64,000 bases of DNA, taken from NCBI RefSeq assembly GCF_002746455.1, contig NZ_NWUW01000004.1, positions 1-64,000 of the forward strand. Reading direction: 5' to 3'. Origin of the DNA: Bacillus fungorum. GTDB lineage: Bacteria; Bacillota; Bacilli; Bacillales; Bacillaceae_G. The notes below the pieces were generated by a model that was not told the DNA's origin, did no database searches, and saw only the letters and a list, made by a program, of their open reading frames with translations. Of this stretch, positions 44,414 to 55,413 are shown in pieces (the stretch's first letter is position 1; each line of letters opens with the position of its first letter). A program made the translations under genes and the position numbers.

Positions 44414-45331
44414 ATTTGAACACGGAGTGGCTAGGCCAGAAGAAATAGAGAGCGTTTTATTATTTGTACTTATTGTTGCTGTAGCTCCAAGAGGAATACC
44501 GATGTTTGGGCTTATATGTCCAATCGGTAAACCGAATAGGACAGGTATATCATATGGCGTGAAATATTCATATAGTATTGTTTGCAATGATTGAGATGGT
44601 TTAGAAGGAGTGCAGTCGTGACAACTTGTAAAAATAACACCACTACATTTAGTAAACGTTCCAGATAAAAGTAGCTGATTTAACATACGGTCAATGCGAT
44701 ATGGTTCTTCCCCAATGTCTTCAAGCAATAAAAGTTTATTGGCCGTATTTATCTCGTAGGGTGAGCCAATGATACTCGTTAACACCGCTAAATTGCCTCC
44801 AACTAACTGACCTGTAACTGTATGGAAAGAGCTAGGTACGATACATTCTGAAGCAGATAAGATGGTTGAATATGGGTGGAATAGTTGGTTGAAAGAAGAT
44901 AAAGAAAGAGAATCTACACCTTTTCCTAACTCTTCAACCATTGGGCCATGAAAAGTAACGAGCTTTGCATAACGTGAAAAGGCAGTATGTAAAGCTGTAA
45001 TATCGCTATATCCCCAAAAGATTTTTGGATTTTGCCGAATGATTTCATATTGAATATGAGGGAGGAGACGAGCACTTCCGTAACCACCTCGTGCGCAGAA
45101 AACGGCCTTTACTTCATGATTTGAAAATGCTTCATGTATATCATCGAGCCGGACTTGATCACTTCCAGCTAAATATCCATATTTCTCATAAACACTCTTT
45201 CCAATTACTACAGATAAATCCATTTCTTGTAGTACGTTTACACCTTTTAATACATTTTCAATTGTTGGTGGGCCGGACGGTGCGATAATCATTACTGTAT
45301 CACCTTGTTGTAACGTATTTGGATATATCAT
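44411..45331 (-). CDS. LD-carboxypeptidase (peptidase S66, LdcA-like)
   Basis: Cleaves the L-Lys/DAP-D-Ala bond of murein tetrapeptides in the cytosol or at the wall. The 306-residue protein has the S66 nucleophile segment CARGGYGSARLLPH, FWGYSDITALH and the C-terminal Glu/His pair (LLLEDIGEEPYRIDRML; GLPIGHISPNIGIPLG). No signal peptide is seen. A B. subtilis YkfA-like role in peptide or immunity functions is also possible. Confidence 0.87.
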   Translation of the reverse strand: MIYPNTLQQGDTVMIIAPSGPPTIENVLKGVNVLQEMDLSVVIGKSVYEKYGYLAGSDQVRLDDIHEAFSNHEVKAVFCARGGYGSARLLPHIQYEIIRQNPKIFWGYSDITALHTAFSRYAKLVTFHGPMVEELGKGVDSLSLSSFNQLFHPYSTILSASECIVPSSFHTVTGQLVGGNLAVLTSIIGSPYEINTANKLLLLEDIGEEPYRIDRMLNQLLLSGTFTKCSGVIFTSCHDCTPSKPSQSLQTILYEYFTPYDIPVLFGLPIGHISPNIGIPLGATATISTNNKTLSISSGLATPCSN

Positions 45332-45446
45332 TGTTTTCAGCCTCCTTCACTTTCAATATATTCGCTTCATAGGAAGTTCAACCCTTGTAAAAGAAGGGGA
45401 AAGTTTGTCAAATAAAGAAGATATAAGAGGAATAGGAGGAGAAATG

Positions 45447-46535
45447 ATGTTTACAAGTCGAGTCATAGATCTATTACAAATTAAGTACCCCATCATTCAA
45501 GCAGGTATGGCAGGTGCGATTACGACGCCAGAACTTGTTGCAGCGGTGAGTAATAGCGGAGGATTAGGAACGCTTGGAGCAGGCTATATGAGCCCTGAAC
45601 AAATTCGTGAAGCAATTTATAAAATAAGGGAACGAACGGATAAGCCTTTTGGTGTTAATTTACTGTTAATGAAAGAGATACAGATAGAAGAAGAGAAGGT
45701 AAACTTGGCAAAGGTATTACTTAGCGGAGTGAATAGAGAATTCGGTATAGAGGAAGAGGGGACGTTAAAGCTTCCAAATAGCTATAAAGAACAATTACAA
45801 GTGTTAGTAGAAGAAAACGTACCAGTCGTTAGCTTTGCATTTCAAACGTTAGAAAAAGAAGAAATAGATGACTTAAAAAGCAGAGGAATAAAAGTCATCG
45901 GAACAGCTACCCATGTAGCGGAAGCGAAAGCACTTGCTGAATTAGGAGTAGACATTATTGTCGGTCAAGGTAGCGAGGCAGGAGGGCATAGAGGAACGTT
46001 TATCGGGAAAGAACAGGACGCTATGATTGGGACGTTTGCATTAATTCCGCAGCTAGTAGCAGCAGTTCCGCATATCCCGATTGTTGCAGCAGGTGGTGTA
46101 ATGAACGGGCAAGGGCTTGTTGCGGCATTGACGCTGGGGGCAGAAGCTGTTCAAATGGGATCAGCCTTTTTAGCGAGTGAAGAAAGTATTACGCATGATG
46201 TGTATAAAGAAGCAGTTTTACATAGTACAGATACGAGTACAACTGTGACCCGTGCGTTTTCCGGGAAATATGCACGGGGGATTCGTAATGAATTTATAGA
46301 GAGACATGAAGGGAAAGAAGAAGGGCTTCCGATGTATCCAGTGCAAAATGTATTAACCTCTAAAATACGCCAAGAAGCAGCAAAACAAAATAAAGGAGAA
46401 TACATGTCGCTTTGGGCAGGGCAAGCATCATCATTAGCACGAATAGAATCAGCTCAGCATGTAGTGGAGCGAGTCATGAAAGAAGCAGAGGACGTAATCG
46501 AACAATTACAAAATATATATAAAAAGACCACTTGA
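45447..46535 (+). CDS. Nitronate monooxygenase family protein
   Basis: A 362-residue FMN TIM-barrel enzyme (2-nitropropane dioxygenase family) that oxidises alkyl nitronates. Motifs: YPIIQAGMAGAITTPELVAA, the FMN phosphate site IVGQGSEAGGHRGTF with catalytic His, and VAAGGVMNGQGLVAAL. The ATG at 45447 follows AGGAGGAG; an earlier TTG at 45405 is unlikely. FabK-type enoyl reductases share this fold. Confidence 0.85.
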   Translation: MFTSRVIDLLQIKYPIIQAGMAGAITTPELVAAVSNSGGLGTLGAGYMSPEQIREAIYKIRERTDKPFGVNLLLMKEIQIEEEKVNLAKVLLSGVNREFGIEEEGTLKLPNSYKEQLQVLVEENVPVVSFAFQTLEKEEIDDLKSRGIKVIGTATHVAEAKALAELGVDIIVGQGSEAGGHRGTFIGKEQDAMIGTFALIPQLVAAVPHIPIVAAGGVMNGQGLVAALTLGAEAVQMGSAFLASEESITHDVYKEAVLHSTDTSTTVTRAFSGKYARGIRNEFIERHEGKEEGLPMYPVQNVLTSKIRQEAAKQNKGEYMSLWAGQASSLARIESAQHVVERVMKEAEDVIEQLQNIYKKTT

Positions 46536-46557
46536 ATAATTCAAGTGGTCTTTTTAT
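46521..46557 (+). terminator. Bidirectional terminator between nitronate monooxygenase and dltD
   Basis: Arms AAAAAGACCACTTGAA and TTCAAGTGGTCTTTTT around TAA, overlapping the monooxygenase stop. Confidence 0.9.
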
Positions 46558-47732
46558 TAGTTTGCTTTATAAAACTGTTGGATGGCCTCATCAATATAAA
46601 CCCAGCCTTTCCAACCTAAGTGCATATGATCTTTTAAGAAGTATTTATCATACTCATGATTTGAGAAGTCGGCAATTGGATAGCCAGCTTTCTCAATTTG
46701 CTCATGAACTTTCTTGTAGTACAATTCGCGGCGTTCTTTCGGGAAGCCAGCGTAATCATACCAAGGACCCTTTACAGGAACAGAAATGAAGAGTGGTTTT
46801 GCGCCAGATTGTTTTAATAAATCCAGTACAATTTGTAAATCTTCGTATTCTGGTGATTGATCATAAGCATCATTTTTTAAGTAGCCTTTACGTTGCTTTA
46901 ACTTCTTCTTAATTTTGCTGTTGAAGTAATCATCTTCGATACCATATTCGTTAGATCCTGATTCTACCGCACCAGTTTGATCTGCATGTTTACGAGCCTC
47001 TTCCCAATTCATTTGTTTTAATGAAGGGTCAAGTTTTTCTTTATGCGGCTTAATATTAAACATTGCTGTAAATAAATCTTTACGATCTAAAATGTTACGA
47101 TAAATATAAGCGAACGGTTTAGCAGCAAGTGCTTTTACTTTATGCTTTGTATCATCGTAAACGATACCTTCAAGCGAAATTTTAAGTAACGTTTCTTTCT
47201 TAACGATCTCAAAGTTTAATAAACGTTTTGCAATTTGCTTTTTCATTTCAGGTTTTACATCATCGTTGAAAATGAAGTGATAACCTTGTTGTTTTGAAAA
47301 GTTAGGTGCAAAGTGTGTTTCATCAATACCTTGTGGTACAAACCATTGCGGAGAAAGAACGAATACCATTTTCTTATCCTTCAATTGATCCATTGTAGAT
47401 GCAAAGTTTAATACATGTACAAGGTCTTGTGTTCCCCCGCGTCCAAGTAGGAATGGTGTGAATCCTTCAGGCCTTACTTTGAAATAATTCGATGGATGGA
47501 AAGCATCCATACGTGCGAATTCCGATGAACCGTACATCGGAAGGTATTTCGAATCTGCTAACATCTTTTGCTGTAAAATCATACTTTGAATCTTTTCTTC
47601 TTTTAAAGAAGTGGCAGCTTGTTCTACTTTTTCATCACTTAAAAGTGGAAGTAGGAAGCGCGTTGGAATAAGTAAGAATACAGCAAAAAGGGCCAATGCT
47701 AAAAGCATCGGACCAAATTTTGCTTTGTTCAT
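46557..47732 (-). CDS. dltD: D-alanyl-lipoteichoic acid biosynthesis protein DltD
   Basis: A 391-residue membrane-anchored SGNH-like protein that acts in D-alanine transfer to lipoteichoic acid outside the membrane. It has one N-terminal TM helix (about 8-30, [20 protein letters not shown]), the nucleophile Ser in MYGSSEFAR and the C-terminal [10 protein letters not shown] catalytic block. The start overlaps the dltC stop by four bases. It is the last gene of dltXABCD. Confidence 0.94.
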
Positions 47733-47968
47733 CGGATTTCTTCCAACTTCTTAATAACCATGTTTGGTGTAGCCCACTCGTCACGGTCAAAATCAGAAAT
47801 AGAAACTTCAATATCTAAACGCTCTTGGAATTCAACTAATAAAGATACTACAGCGAAAGAATCAAGAATACCTTCTTCAAATAATTGAACATCTAAGTTT
47901 TCTTTCACAATATCGTTTTCACATACTTCTTCTAAAATATCTAATACTTGCTCTTTGAATTCTGCCAT
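47729..47968 (-). CDS. dltC: D-alanyl carrier protein
   Basis: A 79-residue acyl-carrier-type protein; the phosphopantetheine Ser lies in [14 protein letters not shown]. It receives D-Ala from DltA and passes it to DltB. GGAGAT precedes the ATG. It is 68 bases downstream of dltB and overlaps dltD. Confidence 0.95.
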
Positions 47969-48036
47969 TTTTAAAATCTCCTTTATATCCGAAATATATT
48001 ATATGTGCAACTTCTTAATGGTATAAGAAAGGTGCA

Positions 48037-49203
48037 TTAAAAGTATCTGTTAAGGTGTCCAGAGAAAATTAGGAAGCCAAAACATACAACGTGGAACGTA
48101 ATTACAATCGCAAGGACGTGTGTAAATTTATTGTTTGGCCAAAACTTATGCTTCTTGTTTTTTCGTTCGAAAATATCGAATAAAATAAACAGTGCGGCAT
48201 GATATAGACCATAAATAACATACTGCGCAACAGCGCTTCCTTGGATGTGCCAAATGCCCATAATGAAGAAGTTTAAAAATGCCCCGATATACGAAATAGT
48301 GTAACGGTTCTTAATTAACTTTTTCTTCGTTGCAAAAAAGACGAAACGCATGTAAATAAAATCACGGAACCAGAATGATAAACTCATGTGCCAGCGGTTC
48401 CAGAAGTCTTTAATATTACGACTAAGGAATGGCTTATTAAAGTTTTCAGGAGTTTTAATTCCCATCATGTAACTGACACCAATTACGAATGCACTATAAC
48501 CTGCAAAGTCAAAGAATAACTGCATGCTAGTAGCGTACATAAAAATCACATTAGATAAAAGTGTATCTTGATTGGCGAATACTGCCTTTACAAGATATGT
48601 TGTTATCAAATGCGCGATTATAAACTTATACAGAAAACCTTGGAAAATACGGTTAAGCCCTGTATATAGTAAATTTTGATATTCCTCAGCACTAGGCGGT
48701 TTTTGGATATCTTTTTGGAATCTACGATAACGATCGATAGGTCCACTTGAAATCGCAGGGAAGAATAAAACGAACTCCCAGAAATTAAAGAAGGAAAGTT
48801 CTTTAATTAAATTATCACGAACTTCAAAGACCATTTGTACAGCTCTAAATGTTACGTAAGACATACCTGCGAAAACAATAAAATGCAATTCAGGTACAAA
48901 TGGTGCGATTTTTGCCAAAATAAGTGGCAAAATCGATAAAATAACAGCTATACAAAACATGAATGTACTATTATTTTGTTTTCTTAAAATTAAATAGCCT
49001 TTAATCAGGGCATATTGCCAAATAATAAATGCGGCTAACATAATCGCTTGCTTCGGTTTATCCGAGAAGATAATAGCAATCATGACTAATGTTAAAACGG
49101 CATTATATTTACGCAACATTTTACCTTTTAATCCAGCTATGATAGTAGGTATTAATAAAATGCCCACTATAGCGAAAAAATAAAATGATCCATATGCGGT
49201 CAT
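48037..49203 (-). CDS. dltB: MBOAT-family D-alanyl transfer protein DltB
   Basis: A 388-residue membrane O-acyltransferase with about eleven helices. The MBOAT signature is [20 protein letters not shown], and the catalytic His is in [10 protein letters not shown]. It moves D-Ala from DltC across the membrane. The start overlaps the dltA stop by four bases (ATGA). Confidence 0.94.
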   Translation of the reverse strand: MTAYGSFYFFAIVGILLIPTIIAGLKGKMLRKYNAVLTLVMIAIIFSDKPKQAIMLAAFIIWQYALIKGYLILRKQNNSTFMFCIAVILSILPLILAKIAPFVPELHFIVFAGMSYVTFRAVQMVFEVRDNLIKELSFFNFWEFVLFFPAISSGPIDRYRRFQKDIQKPPSAEEYQNLLYTGLNRIFQGFLYKFIIAHLITTYLVKAVFANQDTLLSNVIFMYATSMQLFFDFAGYSAFVIGVSYMMGIKTPENFNKPFLSRNIKDFWNRWHMSLSFWFRDFIYMRFVFFATKKKLIKNRYTISYIGAFLNFFIMGIWHIQGSAVAQYVIYGLYHAALFILFDIFERKNKKHKFWPNNKFTHVLAIVITFHVVCFGFLIFSGHLNRYF

Positions 49204-50714
49204 GCTGTAACCTCACTCAATAATTTTTTGCGATCTACCTTTCCATTTGGTGTCATTGGAATAGAAGATTGATACATGAATTTACGTGGAATCATGTAGT
49301 TTGGTAATCGCTCATTGAGTTCTTTTTTGATTGCAGATGTTAATTTGAATTCTTTTTCAAATGAATGTTCTCCAGGAACAACAACCGCTAATAAATAATC
49401 GTATTTTTCACCTTTTTTAATTGGAACGATAACTGCTCCTTCTACGTAAGAACACGCACGAAGGTGATGCTCAATTTCTTCTAATTCCATTCGATAACCA
49501 TGCAGCTTAATTTGGAAATCAAGACGACCATTATAGAATAGAAGACCATTCTCAACATAGCCAGCATCGCCTGTTTTATAGGCGCGCTTACCGTCAATCA
49601 TAGTAAATGCTTTTTCTGTTAATTCAGGGCTTCCTAAATATCCAACGCTTACGCTTGGACCGACAATTACAATTTCACCTTTTTCACCATCAGGTGCAAT
49701 CGTACCATCTTCTTTCATAATAAGAAGGCGGCAGTCTGATTTACAGTAGCCAACTGGAAGTGATTTGTATTGATCAAGCACTTCTTCTGTAACGTGAATA
49801 CCTGTTACAGCGACAGTAGCTTCTGTTGGACCGTACGTATTCATAATGGTTGCTTTCGGGAATCGCTCAATTAATTTTCTAGCCACTTCATTTGGTAACA
49901 CTTCACCGCAGAATAAGAATGTTTTCATGTTCGGTAGCATACTCTCAGAGAAAGATGCTTCCATTAAACACATCTCTGCGAAAGATGGCGTGGAAGTCCA
50001 TACTTGTATATCCGATTGCTCTAAAGAAGCAAACAAGTCTTTTGGACGCGCAATCATATCTTTATCGATTGCCCAAAGTGTACCACCTGTTACTAATGAT
50101 GGGTAAATATCCATGACAGATAAATCGAATGAGAAAGGTGCTTGGTTTAAGAATACTTGCCCTGTTTGTAAGTTGAAATCTTTTACAGCCCATTTCGTAA
50201 AGCTTACAAGGCAGTTATAAGTAATCTGAACCCCTTTCGGATTACCTGTGCTTCCTGATGTGTAAATAATGTAGAAGTTCTCATCACCTTTTACCGCATG
50301 TTCAGGATTTGGAGTTTTCCCTTTATGAGTAAAGAAAATATCTTTTAAGTTGTTTTCACTTACAATGCGAACTGGTAAATCAGTTACAGTTACTTCTGTT
50401 CCTGATAAAAGTAGTTTCGCACCAGAATTTTCAGCGATACGTTGTACACGATCAGCTGGGATAGATAAATCTACAGGAATATAAGCATGTCCAGCTTTTA
50501 CACATCCCAAAAAGTTAATAATCATTTCAGGTTGCATATGGCCATACACCATAATTGGTGAACGATCATCTGGATACTCAGAAGAAATCCAATGTGCTAA
50601 CGCATCAGAATCTTCCTTTAATTGTTTGTACGTAATTTTCGCATCTCGCCAAACAAAAGCGGTTTGATCAGGCGTTTCAATAGCCCACTTTTCAATTTGT
50701 TCTAATAACTTCAT
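49200..50714 (-). CDS. dltA: D-alanine--D-alanyl carrier protein ligase
   Basis: A 504-residue adenylate-forming enzyme that activates D-Ala and loads DltC. Motifs: P-loop [17 protein letters not shown]5 [12 protein letters not shown]7 [14 protein letters not shown]8 [20 protein letters not shown] and A10 Lys in [18 protein letters not shown] precedes the ATG. Twelve bases separate it from dltX. Confidence 0.95.
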   Translation of the reverse strand: MKLLEQIEKWAIETPDQTAFVWRDAKITYKQLKEDSDALAHWISSEYPDDRSPIMVYGHMQPEMIINFLGCVKAGHAYIPVDLSIPADRVQRIAENSGAKLLLSGTEVTVTDLPVRIVSENNLKDIFFTHKGKTPNPEHAVKGDENFYIIYTSGSTGNPKGVQITYNCLVSFTKWAVKDFNLQTGQVFLNQAPFSFDLSVMDIYPSLVTGGTLWAIDKDMIARPKDLFASLEQSDIQVWTSTPSFAEMCLMEASFSESMLPNMKTFLFCGEVLPNEVARKLIERFPKATIMNTYGPTEATVAVTGIHVTEEVLDQYKSLPVGYCKSDCRLLIMKEDGTIAPDGEKGEIVIVGPSVSVGYLGSPELTEKAFTMIDGKRAYKTGDAGYVENGLLFYNGRLDFQIKLHGYRMELEEIEHHLRACSYVEGAVIVPIKKGEKYDYLLAVVVPGEHSFEKEFKLTSAIKKELNERLPNYMIPRKFMYQSSIPMTPNGKVDRKKLLSEVTA

Positions 50715-50726
50715 AACGTTCCCACC

Positions 50727-50873
50727 CTAAAATTCGTTGTAAATAAATGTACTTGTGTTTGTATCATGGAATCCATACAACCAAAGTAATGCAAATAAAA
50801 TTGCAAGGTAATAAACCGTCTTTGCAACCCATTGTGTGAGTGGTCGAGACCATATCTCTTTTAATCTTTCCAT
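50727..50873 (-). CDS. dltX: Teichoic acid D-Ala incorporation-associated protein DltX
   Basis: A 48-residue single-pass membrane protein: MERLKEIWSRPLTQWVAKTV, a helix LAILFALLWLYGF and the conserved C-terminal end NEF (TSTFIYNEF). GAGGGAAAG precedes the ATG at 50873; the frame opens further to 50918 without a ribosome site. It leads the dlt operon, as in other Firmicutes. Confidence 0.9.
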   Translation of the reverse strand: MERLKEIWSRPLTQWVAKTVYYLAILFALLWLYGFHDTNTSTFIYNEF

Positions 50874-52378
<1,505 letters not shown>

Positions 52379-52397
52379 AGGAATATAAAGTGAAACT

Positions 52398-52542
52398 ATA
52401 ATCAGTGGGGGGTGTTCATCCCCCACTGATTATTAGCTCGCACCAATCGGGCATTTACGGGCAGCCCGACTCCCACCTAACTTCTTTGCCCCAGCCTAAT
52501 TTTGAGGTGGGAGTTTTACTGTCCGCAAATAGTGGGATAAAA
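52398..52542 (+). repeat. Dispersed intergenic repeat, copy 2 (bcr-type), with terminal hairpin
   Basis: It begins with a hairpin of 15-base arms (core ATCAGTGGGGG / CCCCCACTGAT, 52398-52433). Then comes ATTAGCTCGCACCAATCGGG, and a second stem ACTCCCACCT / AGGTGGGAGT with the tail TTTTACTGTCCGCAAATAG (52469-52542). The second part matches copy 1 at 15055-15108 apart from a 17-base loop insertion. It fits a B. cereus-group dispersed repeat and may also terminate the amidohydrolase transcript. Confidence 0.75.
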
Positions 52543-52546
52543 AAAG

Positions 52547-52578
52547 GCAACTGCGCTCTATCGCAGTTGCTTTTATTT
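52547..52578 (+). terminator. Rho-independent terminator downstream of the repeat
   Basis: Arms GCAACTGCG and CGCAGTTGC around CTCTAT with a T-rich tail. Confidence 0.75.
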
Positions 52579-52680
52579 CTTTCCGTCAGAGAGGGCTGAG
52601 AAAGAACTATGCTCATTTATAGTATATGAATGGCTAACGGACAAGCTTGTACATTTTAATCATTTTTTTAAAAATAGTTG

Positions 52681-52741
52681 TTGACATTGATAATCAATGT
52701 CAATTAATCTAAATATAGTTAGTGTTGATAATTATTATCAA
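52681..52741 (+). promoter_or_regulatory. Double Fur box before the flavodoxin operon
   Basis: Two perfect palindromes. The first (52681-52703) has 11-base arms TTGACATTGAT and ATCAATGTCAA around one A, and its left end doubles as a -35 TTGACA. The second (52725-52741) has arms TTGATAAT and ATTATCAA around one T. Both resemble the Fur 7-1-7 core TGATAAT-N-ATTATCA. Strong iron repression of the following genes is expected. Confidence 0.85.
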
Positions 52742-52756
52742 TGAAATAGGTGCGAC

Positions 52757-52933
52757 ATGTTAATGAGAAAAAAATTTCACCTTCTGCGGAGGGGATTAAA
52801 AGATAAAAATAAAGATGTTGATCAGCATATGGAATGGCAACGAAATGTAATTCGTTCTGAATATGTAGATGAGAAGAAGAACATTCAAACAGAAAAAGAG
52901 ATACAAAGTAAAGGGAGAGGTTCAGTTGAGTAA
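52757..52933 (+). CDS. Fur-controlled small basic protein, unknown function
   Basis: A 58-residue highly charged protein, MLMRKKFHLLRRGLKDKNKD then HMEWQRNVIRSEYVDEKKN. AGGTG precedes the ATG. Its last three codons overlap the TTG start of the flavodoxin gene, so the two are coupled. In position it recalls the small Fur-regulated basic proteins (Fbp) of B. subtilis, but I see no clear sequence match. Confidence 0.68.
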   Translation: MLMRKKFHLLRRGLKDKNKDVDQHMEWQRNVIRSEYVDEKKNIQTEKEIQSKGRGSVE

Positions 52934-53372
52934 GTTAGTAATGATTTTTGCAAGTATGAGTGGAAATACAGAGGAAATGGCTGATCATATTGCCGGTGCA
53001 ATTCGTGAAACAGAAAATGAAATTGAAGTTATTGATATTATGGATTCACCAGAAGCTTCTATATTAGAACAGTATGATGGAATTATTTTAGGTGCTTACA
53101 CTTGGGGAGATGGTGATCTTCCTGATGATTTCTTAGATTTTTATGACGCAATGGATTCTGTTGATTTAACAGGGAAAAAAGCAGCAGTATTCGGATCATG
53201 TGATTCGGCTTATCCGAAATACGGCGTGGCGGTTGACATTTTAATAGAAAAGCTACAAGAACGCGGTGCAGCAGTTGTGTTAGAAGGACTAAAAGTAGAA
53301 TTAACGCCAGAAGATGAAGATGTAGAAAAATGTTTACAGTTTGGAGCTGAATTTGTAAAACACCTTTCTTAA
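52926..53372 (+). CDS. Short-chain flavodoxin (YkuN/YkuP-like)
   Basis: A 148-residue FMN electron carrier. Phosphate loop FASMSGNTEEMADHI near residue 9, FMN contact loops GAYTWGDGDLPDD and GSCDSAYPKYG. Start TTG at 52926 follows GGGAGAGG by five bases; upstream frame to 52869 lies in the preceding gene. Fur boxes upstream and the B. subtilis ykuNOP precedent suggest it replaces ferredoxin in iron starvation. Confidence 0.92.
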   Translation: MSKLVMIFASMSGNTEEMADHIAGAIRETENEIEVIDIMDSPEASILEQYDGIILGAYTWGDGDLPDDFLDFYDAMDSVDLTGKKAAVFGSCDSAYPKYGVAVDILIEKLQERGAAVVLEGLKVELTPEDEDVEKCLQFGAEFVKHLS

Positions 53373-53396
53373 TGGCAGAAGGGAGATGAAGAGCAA

Positions 53397-54170
53397 GTGT
53401 ATGAAAAAATTGCAATCAAAACGATGACAGATTATCATTTGTATGATTTTATGCGTTGTCCGCATAAATTTTATTTTCGTCATATAAAAAGAAGAGAACC
53501 TTCTTCGTTTGAATGGCAACAAATCGCACAAATGATTGTGAATCGAATTATTAACGAATATTACACGCTACCTGCGGGCCAACAAACGAAAGTCATACTT
53601 TTAATATTAATAGAAAAGTATTGGAAAAAAGTAAGGATCAATATGTTTGCTTCGAAGACGGAGTATTATATTGTGTTAGCGAAGCTAACGGATCACTTAT
53701 TACAGTTTGTTGAAAGAGATGATAGCCAGACACCGCCGTTATTTTTGTATGAAAAATTTCAAACATATATGGAAGAGCTAGGTGTCCACATGTCATTGAC
53801 ATTAGAGGTTGGTGAGTGGAGTACTGAGTCGTTTGTAATTAAAAAGTATGTTGTCGATGCGGATGAGGAAATGCTTGTTCTTTGTCAAAAGTTAATGACA
53901 GTATTCAGTTATAAAGCTTTCGGCATTCTTCCAGGAAAAATTGAAGTTATTAATTTAATAGAAGGAACTAAGTATGAGTACATTCCGAAACAGGAAGATA
54001 TTATAACTGGAATGGCTGATTTATCTAGAATGAAAGAAATGTTACAGCAACCCGAGCATTATACAGAGCGTCATTTTCGTTCTGAGTGTATAAGTTGTGC
54101 ATTTCGTAGTGAATGCCAAGGGGAAGAAGTAAAAAAAGAAGCGAAGCAGAAGAAAAATATCGTACATTAA
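53397..54170 (+). CDS. RecB/AddB-like protein with Fe-S cysteines and degenerate nuclease core
   Basis: A 257-residue protein. The N terminus TDYHLYDFMRCPHKFYFRHI is the start motif of PD-(D/E)XK RecB-type nucleases, with Cys21. The C terminus holds CISCAFRSEC (Cys231, 234, 240); C...CxxCxxxxxC is the 4Fe-4S pattern of AddB and Cas4. The expected GxxD and (D/E)xK segments between are not evident (ESFVIKKYVVDADEEM lies where they should be). So an Fe-S-stabilised but possibly inactive fold is inferred. Start GTG 53397 follows GGGAG; it is 24 bases after the flavodoxin gene in the same Fur-controlled operon. Confidence 0.7.
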   Translation: MYEKIAIKTMTDYHLYDFMRCPHKFYFRHIKRREPSSFEWQQIAQMIVNRIINEYYTLPAGQQTKVILLILIEKYWKKVRINMFASKTEYYIVLAKLTDHLLQFVERDDSQTPPLFLYEKFQTYMEELGVHMSLTLEVGEWSTESFVIKKYVVDADEEMLVLCQKLMTVFSYKAFGILPGKIEVINLIEGTKYEYIPKQEDIITGMADLSRMKEMLQQPEHYTERHFRSECISCAFRSECQGEEVKKEAKQKKNIVH

Positions 54171-54196
54171 AGGATGCAATTTTGCATCCTTTTTTA
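54169..54196 (+). terminator. Rho-independent terminator of the Fur-controlled operon
   Basis: Arms AAAGGATGCAA and TTGCATCCTTT with a T6 tail; it overlaps the stop codon. Confidence 0.88.
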
Positions 54197-54266
54197 TTAT
54201 TGACATGAAAAGCTTTTCATCATTTACCGTATATTTGTAGCAGATTAATAAAGGGAGGAATAATCA

Positions 54267-54428
54267 ATGAAAGATGAAAGGAAAGTATTTCAATGGTTAA
54301 AAGAACAGAATGCTCCTTTTGGGATTCAACTGCAAATTTTACAAGCATTTCAACTGTATAAAGTCATTGTTGAAATGGATAAAAAGTTAATGATGTATGA
54401 GGAGAGAGAGTATAGGGAGAGAATGTAA
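54267..54428 (+). CDS. Small hypothetical protein (53 residues)
   Basis: MKDERKVFQWLKEQNAPFGI then a helix LQILQAFQLYKVIVEMDKKL and an acidic-basic tail. AAAGGGAGGAA precedes the ATG at good spacing. A promoter-like TTGACA lies at 54199. It ends two bases before the convergent phosphotransferase stop. Family not recognised. Confidence 0.6.
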   Translation: MKDERKVFQWLKEQNAPFGIQLQILQAFQLYKVIVEMDKKLMMYEEREYRERM

Positions 54429-54430
54429 TC

Positions 54431-55333
54431 TCATCCCTGTAATATTGCTTTCAGTTGTTTTGTACCCGCTAGGAATTCAAGTTCATTCTTTGTTTCAAAG
54501 TTATAAATTATATTATGTAGTAAAGGACTGTATTGATAAAAGGTAGTGATGCGGTGAATGAGTAATGGATCATGGTGTGAAATAAGCGTACTGTATTGTT
54601 CATATACTGATGTAGTAAATTCACGTCCGAAATCATAATATAGCCCTGCAAAATCAAAAGCAGGATCGCCAATTTGAGCATCACCAAAATCGATAATACC
54701 TGAAATGTTTTTGTTCTGCTTATTAAATAAAATGTGATGATGTGTAAAATCAGCGTGAATAATTGTATTTTGAAAAGTGGATGTATCGATACATGTAAAG
54801 AAATTTTCGAATAAACGATTTAAAGATAATTTCTGGAACGAAGTAAGACTGTTAGTAACATACTGATTTAACTTAGTTTGTAGCTCTTTCCAGTAGGTAA
54901 GTGTTTTTTCTATAGGGAATCCTAAAGCTTTCACACGTGTTAAAGGAATACTATGTAGAGCCGCAAGGAAAGAAGCTAATTGTGTAATAAGTGATTGCAG
55001 CTCTTGTTTTTCTAGTGTAGTAACTATTTTTATTTTTAACGGTTCACCATGAATGAGAGTATAGTAACTACAAAGCGGAATAGTATCAGTCTCCTTTTTA
55101 TAGAGTAGGTGATACTTTGGAACTTCAATTTCATGTAGTGAATAAGAGAGAAGTGCGCATAATTCTTTTTCTAACGGAATTCGCATTGCATATTCCTGTT
55201 TGCGCGGGAAACGAAACAGTAGCTCATCATTTACTATAACCGCTACATTATCCCATCCTTCTTCATTTTGTTTATATGAATGTATAGAAAGATTAGGTAG
55301 AGCTTCTTTTATATATTGTTTGTAAGAGTCCAT
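54431..55333 (-). CDS. Aminoglycoside/macrolide phosphotransferase-family protein
   Basis: A 300-residue APH-fold kinase. Catalytic loop IIHADFTHHHILFN (HxD...; the usual Asn is replaced by His, as in APH(2'')-like enzymes) and metal motif GIIDFGDAQIGDPAFDFAGL. The N-terminal lobe has the nucleotide-binding Lys in ELLFRFPRKQEYAMRI. A resistance role (aminoglycoside or macrolide) or a metabolic kinase role cannot be told apart from sequence. Confidence 0.8.
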   Translation of the reverse strand: MDSYKQYIKEALPNLSIHSYKQNEEGWDNVAVIVNDELLFRFPRKQEYAMRIPLEKELCALLSYSLHEIEVPKYHLLYKKETDTIPLCSYYTLIHGEPLKIKIVTTLEKQELQSLITQLASFLAALHSIPLTRVKALGFPIEKTLTYWKELQTKLNQYVTNSLTSFQKLSLNRLFENFFTCIDTSTFQNTIIHADFTHHHILFNKQNKNISGIIDFGDAQIGDPAFDFAGLYYDFGREFTTSVYEQYSTLISHHDPLLIHRITTFYQYSPLLHNIIYNFETKNELEFLAGTKQLKAILQG

Positions 55334-55413
55334 AATTGTTCCTCGTTTCTAAGTTAAGTTATTCTACTTTATGATATCAGAATTTTCTTTCTACATGTTA
55401 AAATATAACTATC

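Noticed and set aside
52387..52599. 64-codon frame inside the dispersed repeat
   Set aside because: It is translated repeat sequence; copy 1 gives a related peptide in a different context, and no ribosome site is present.
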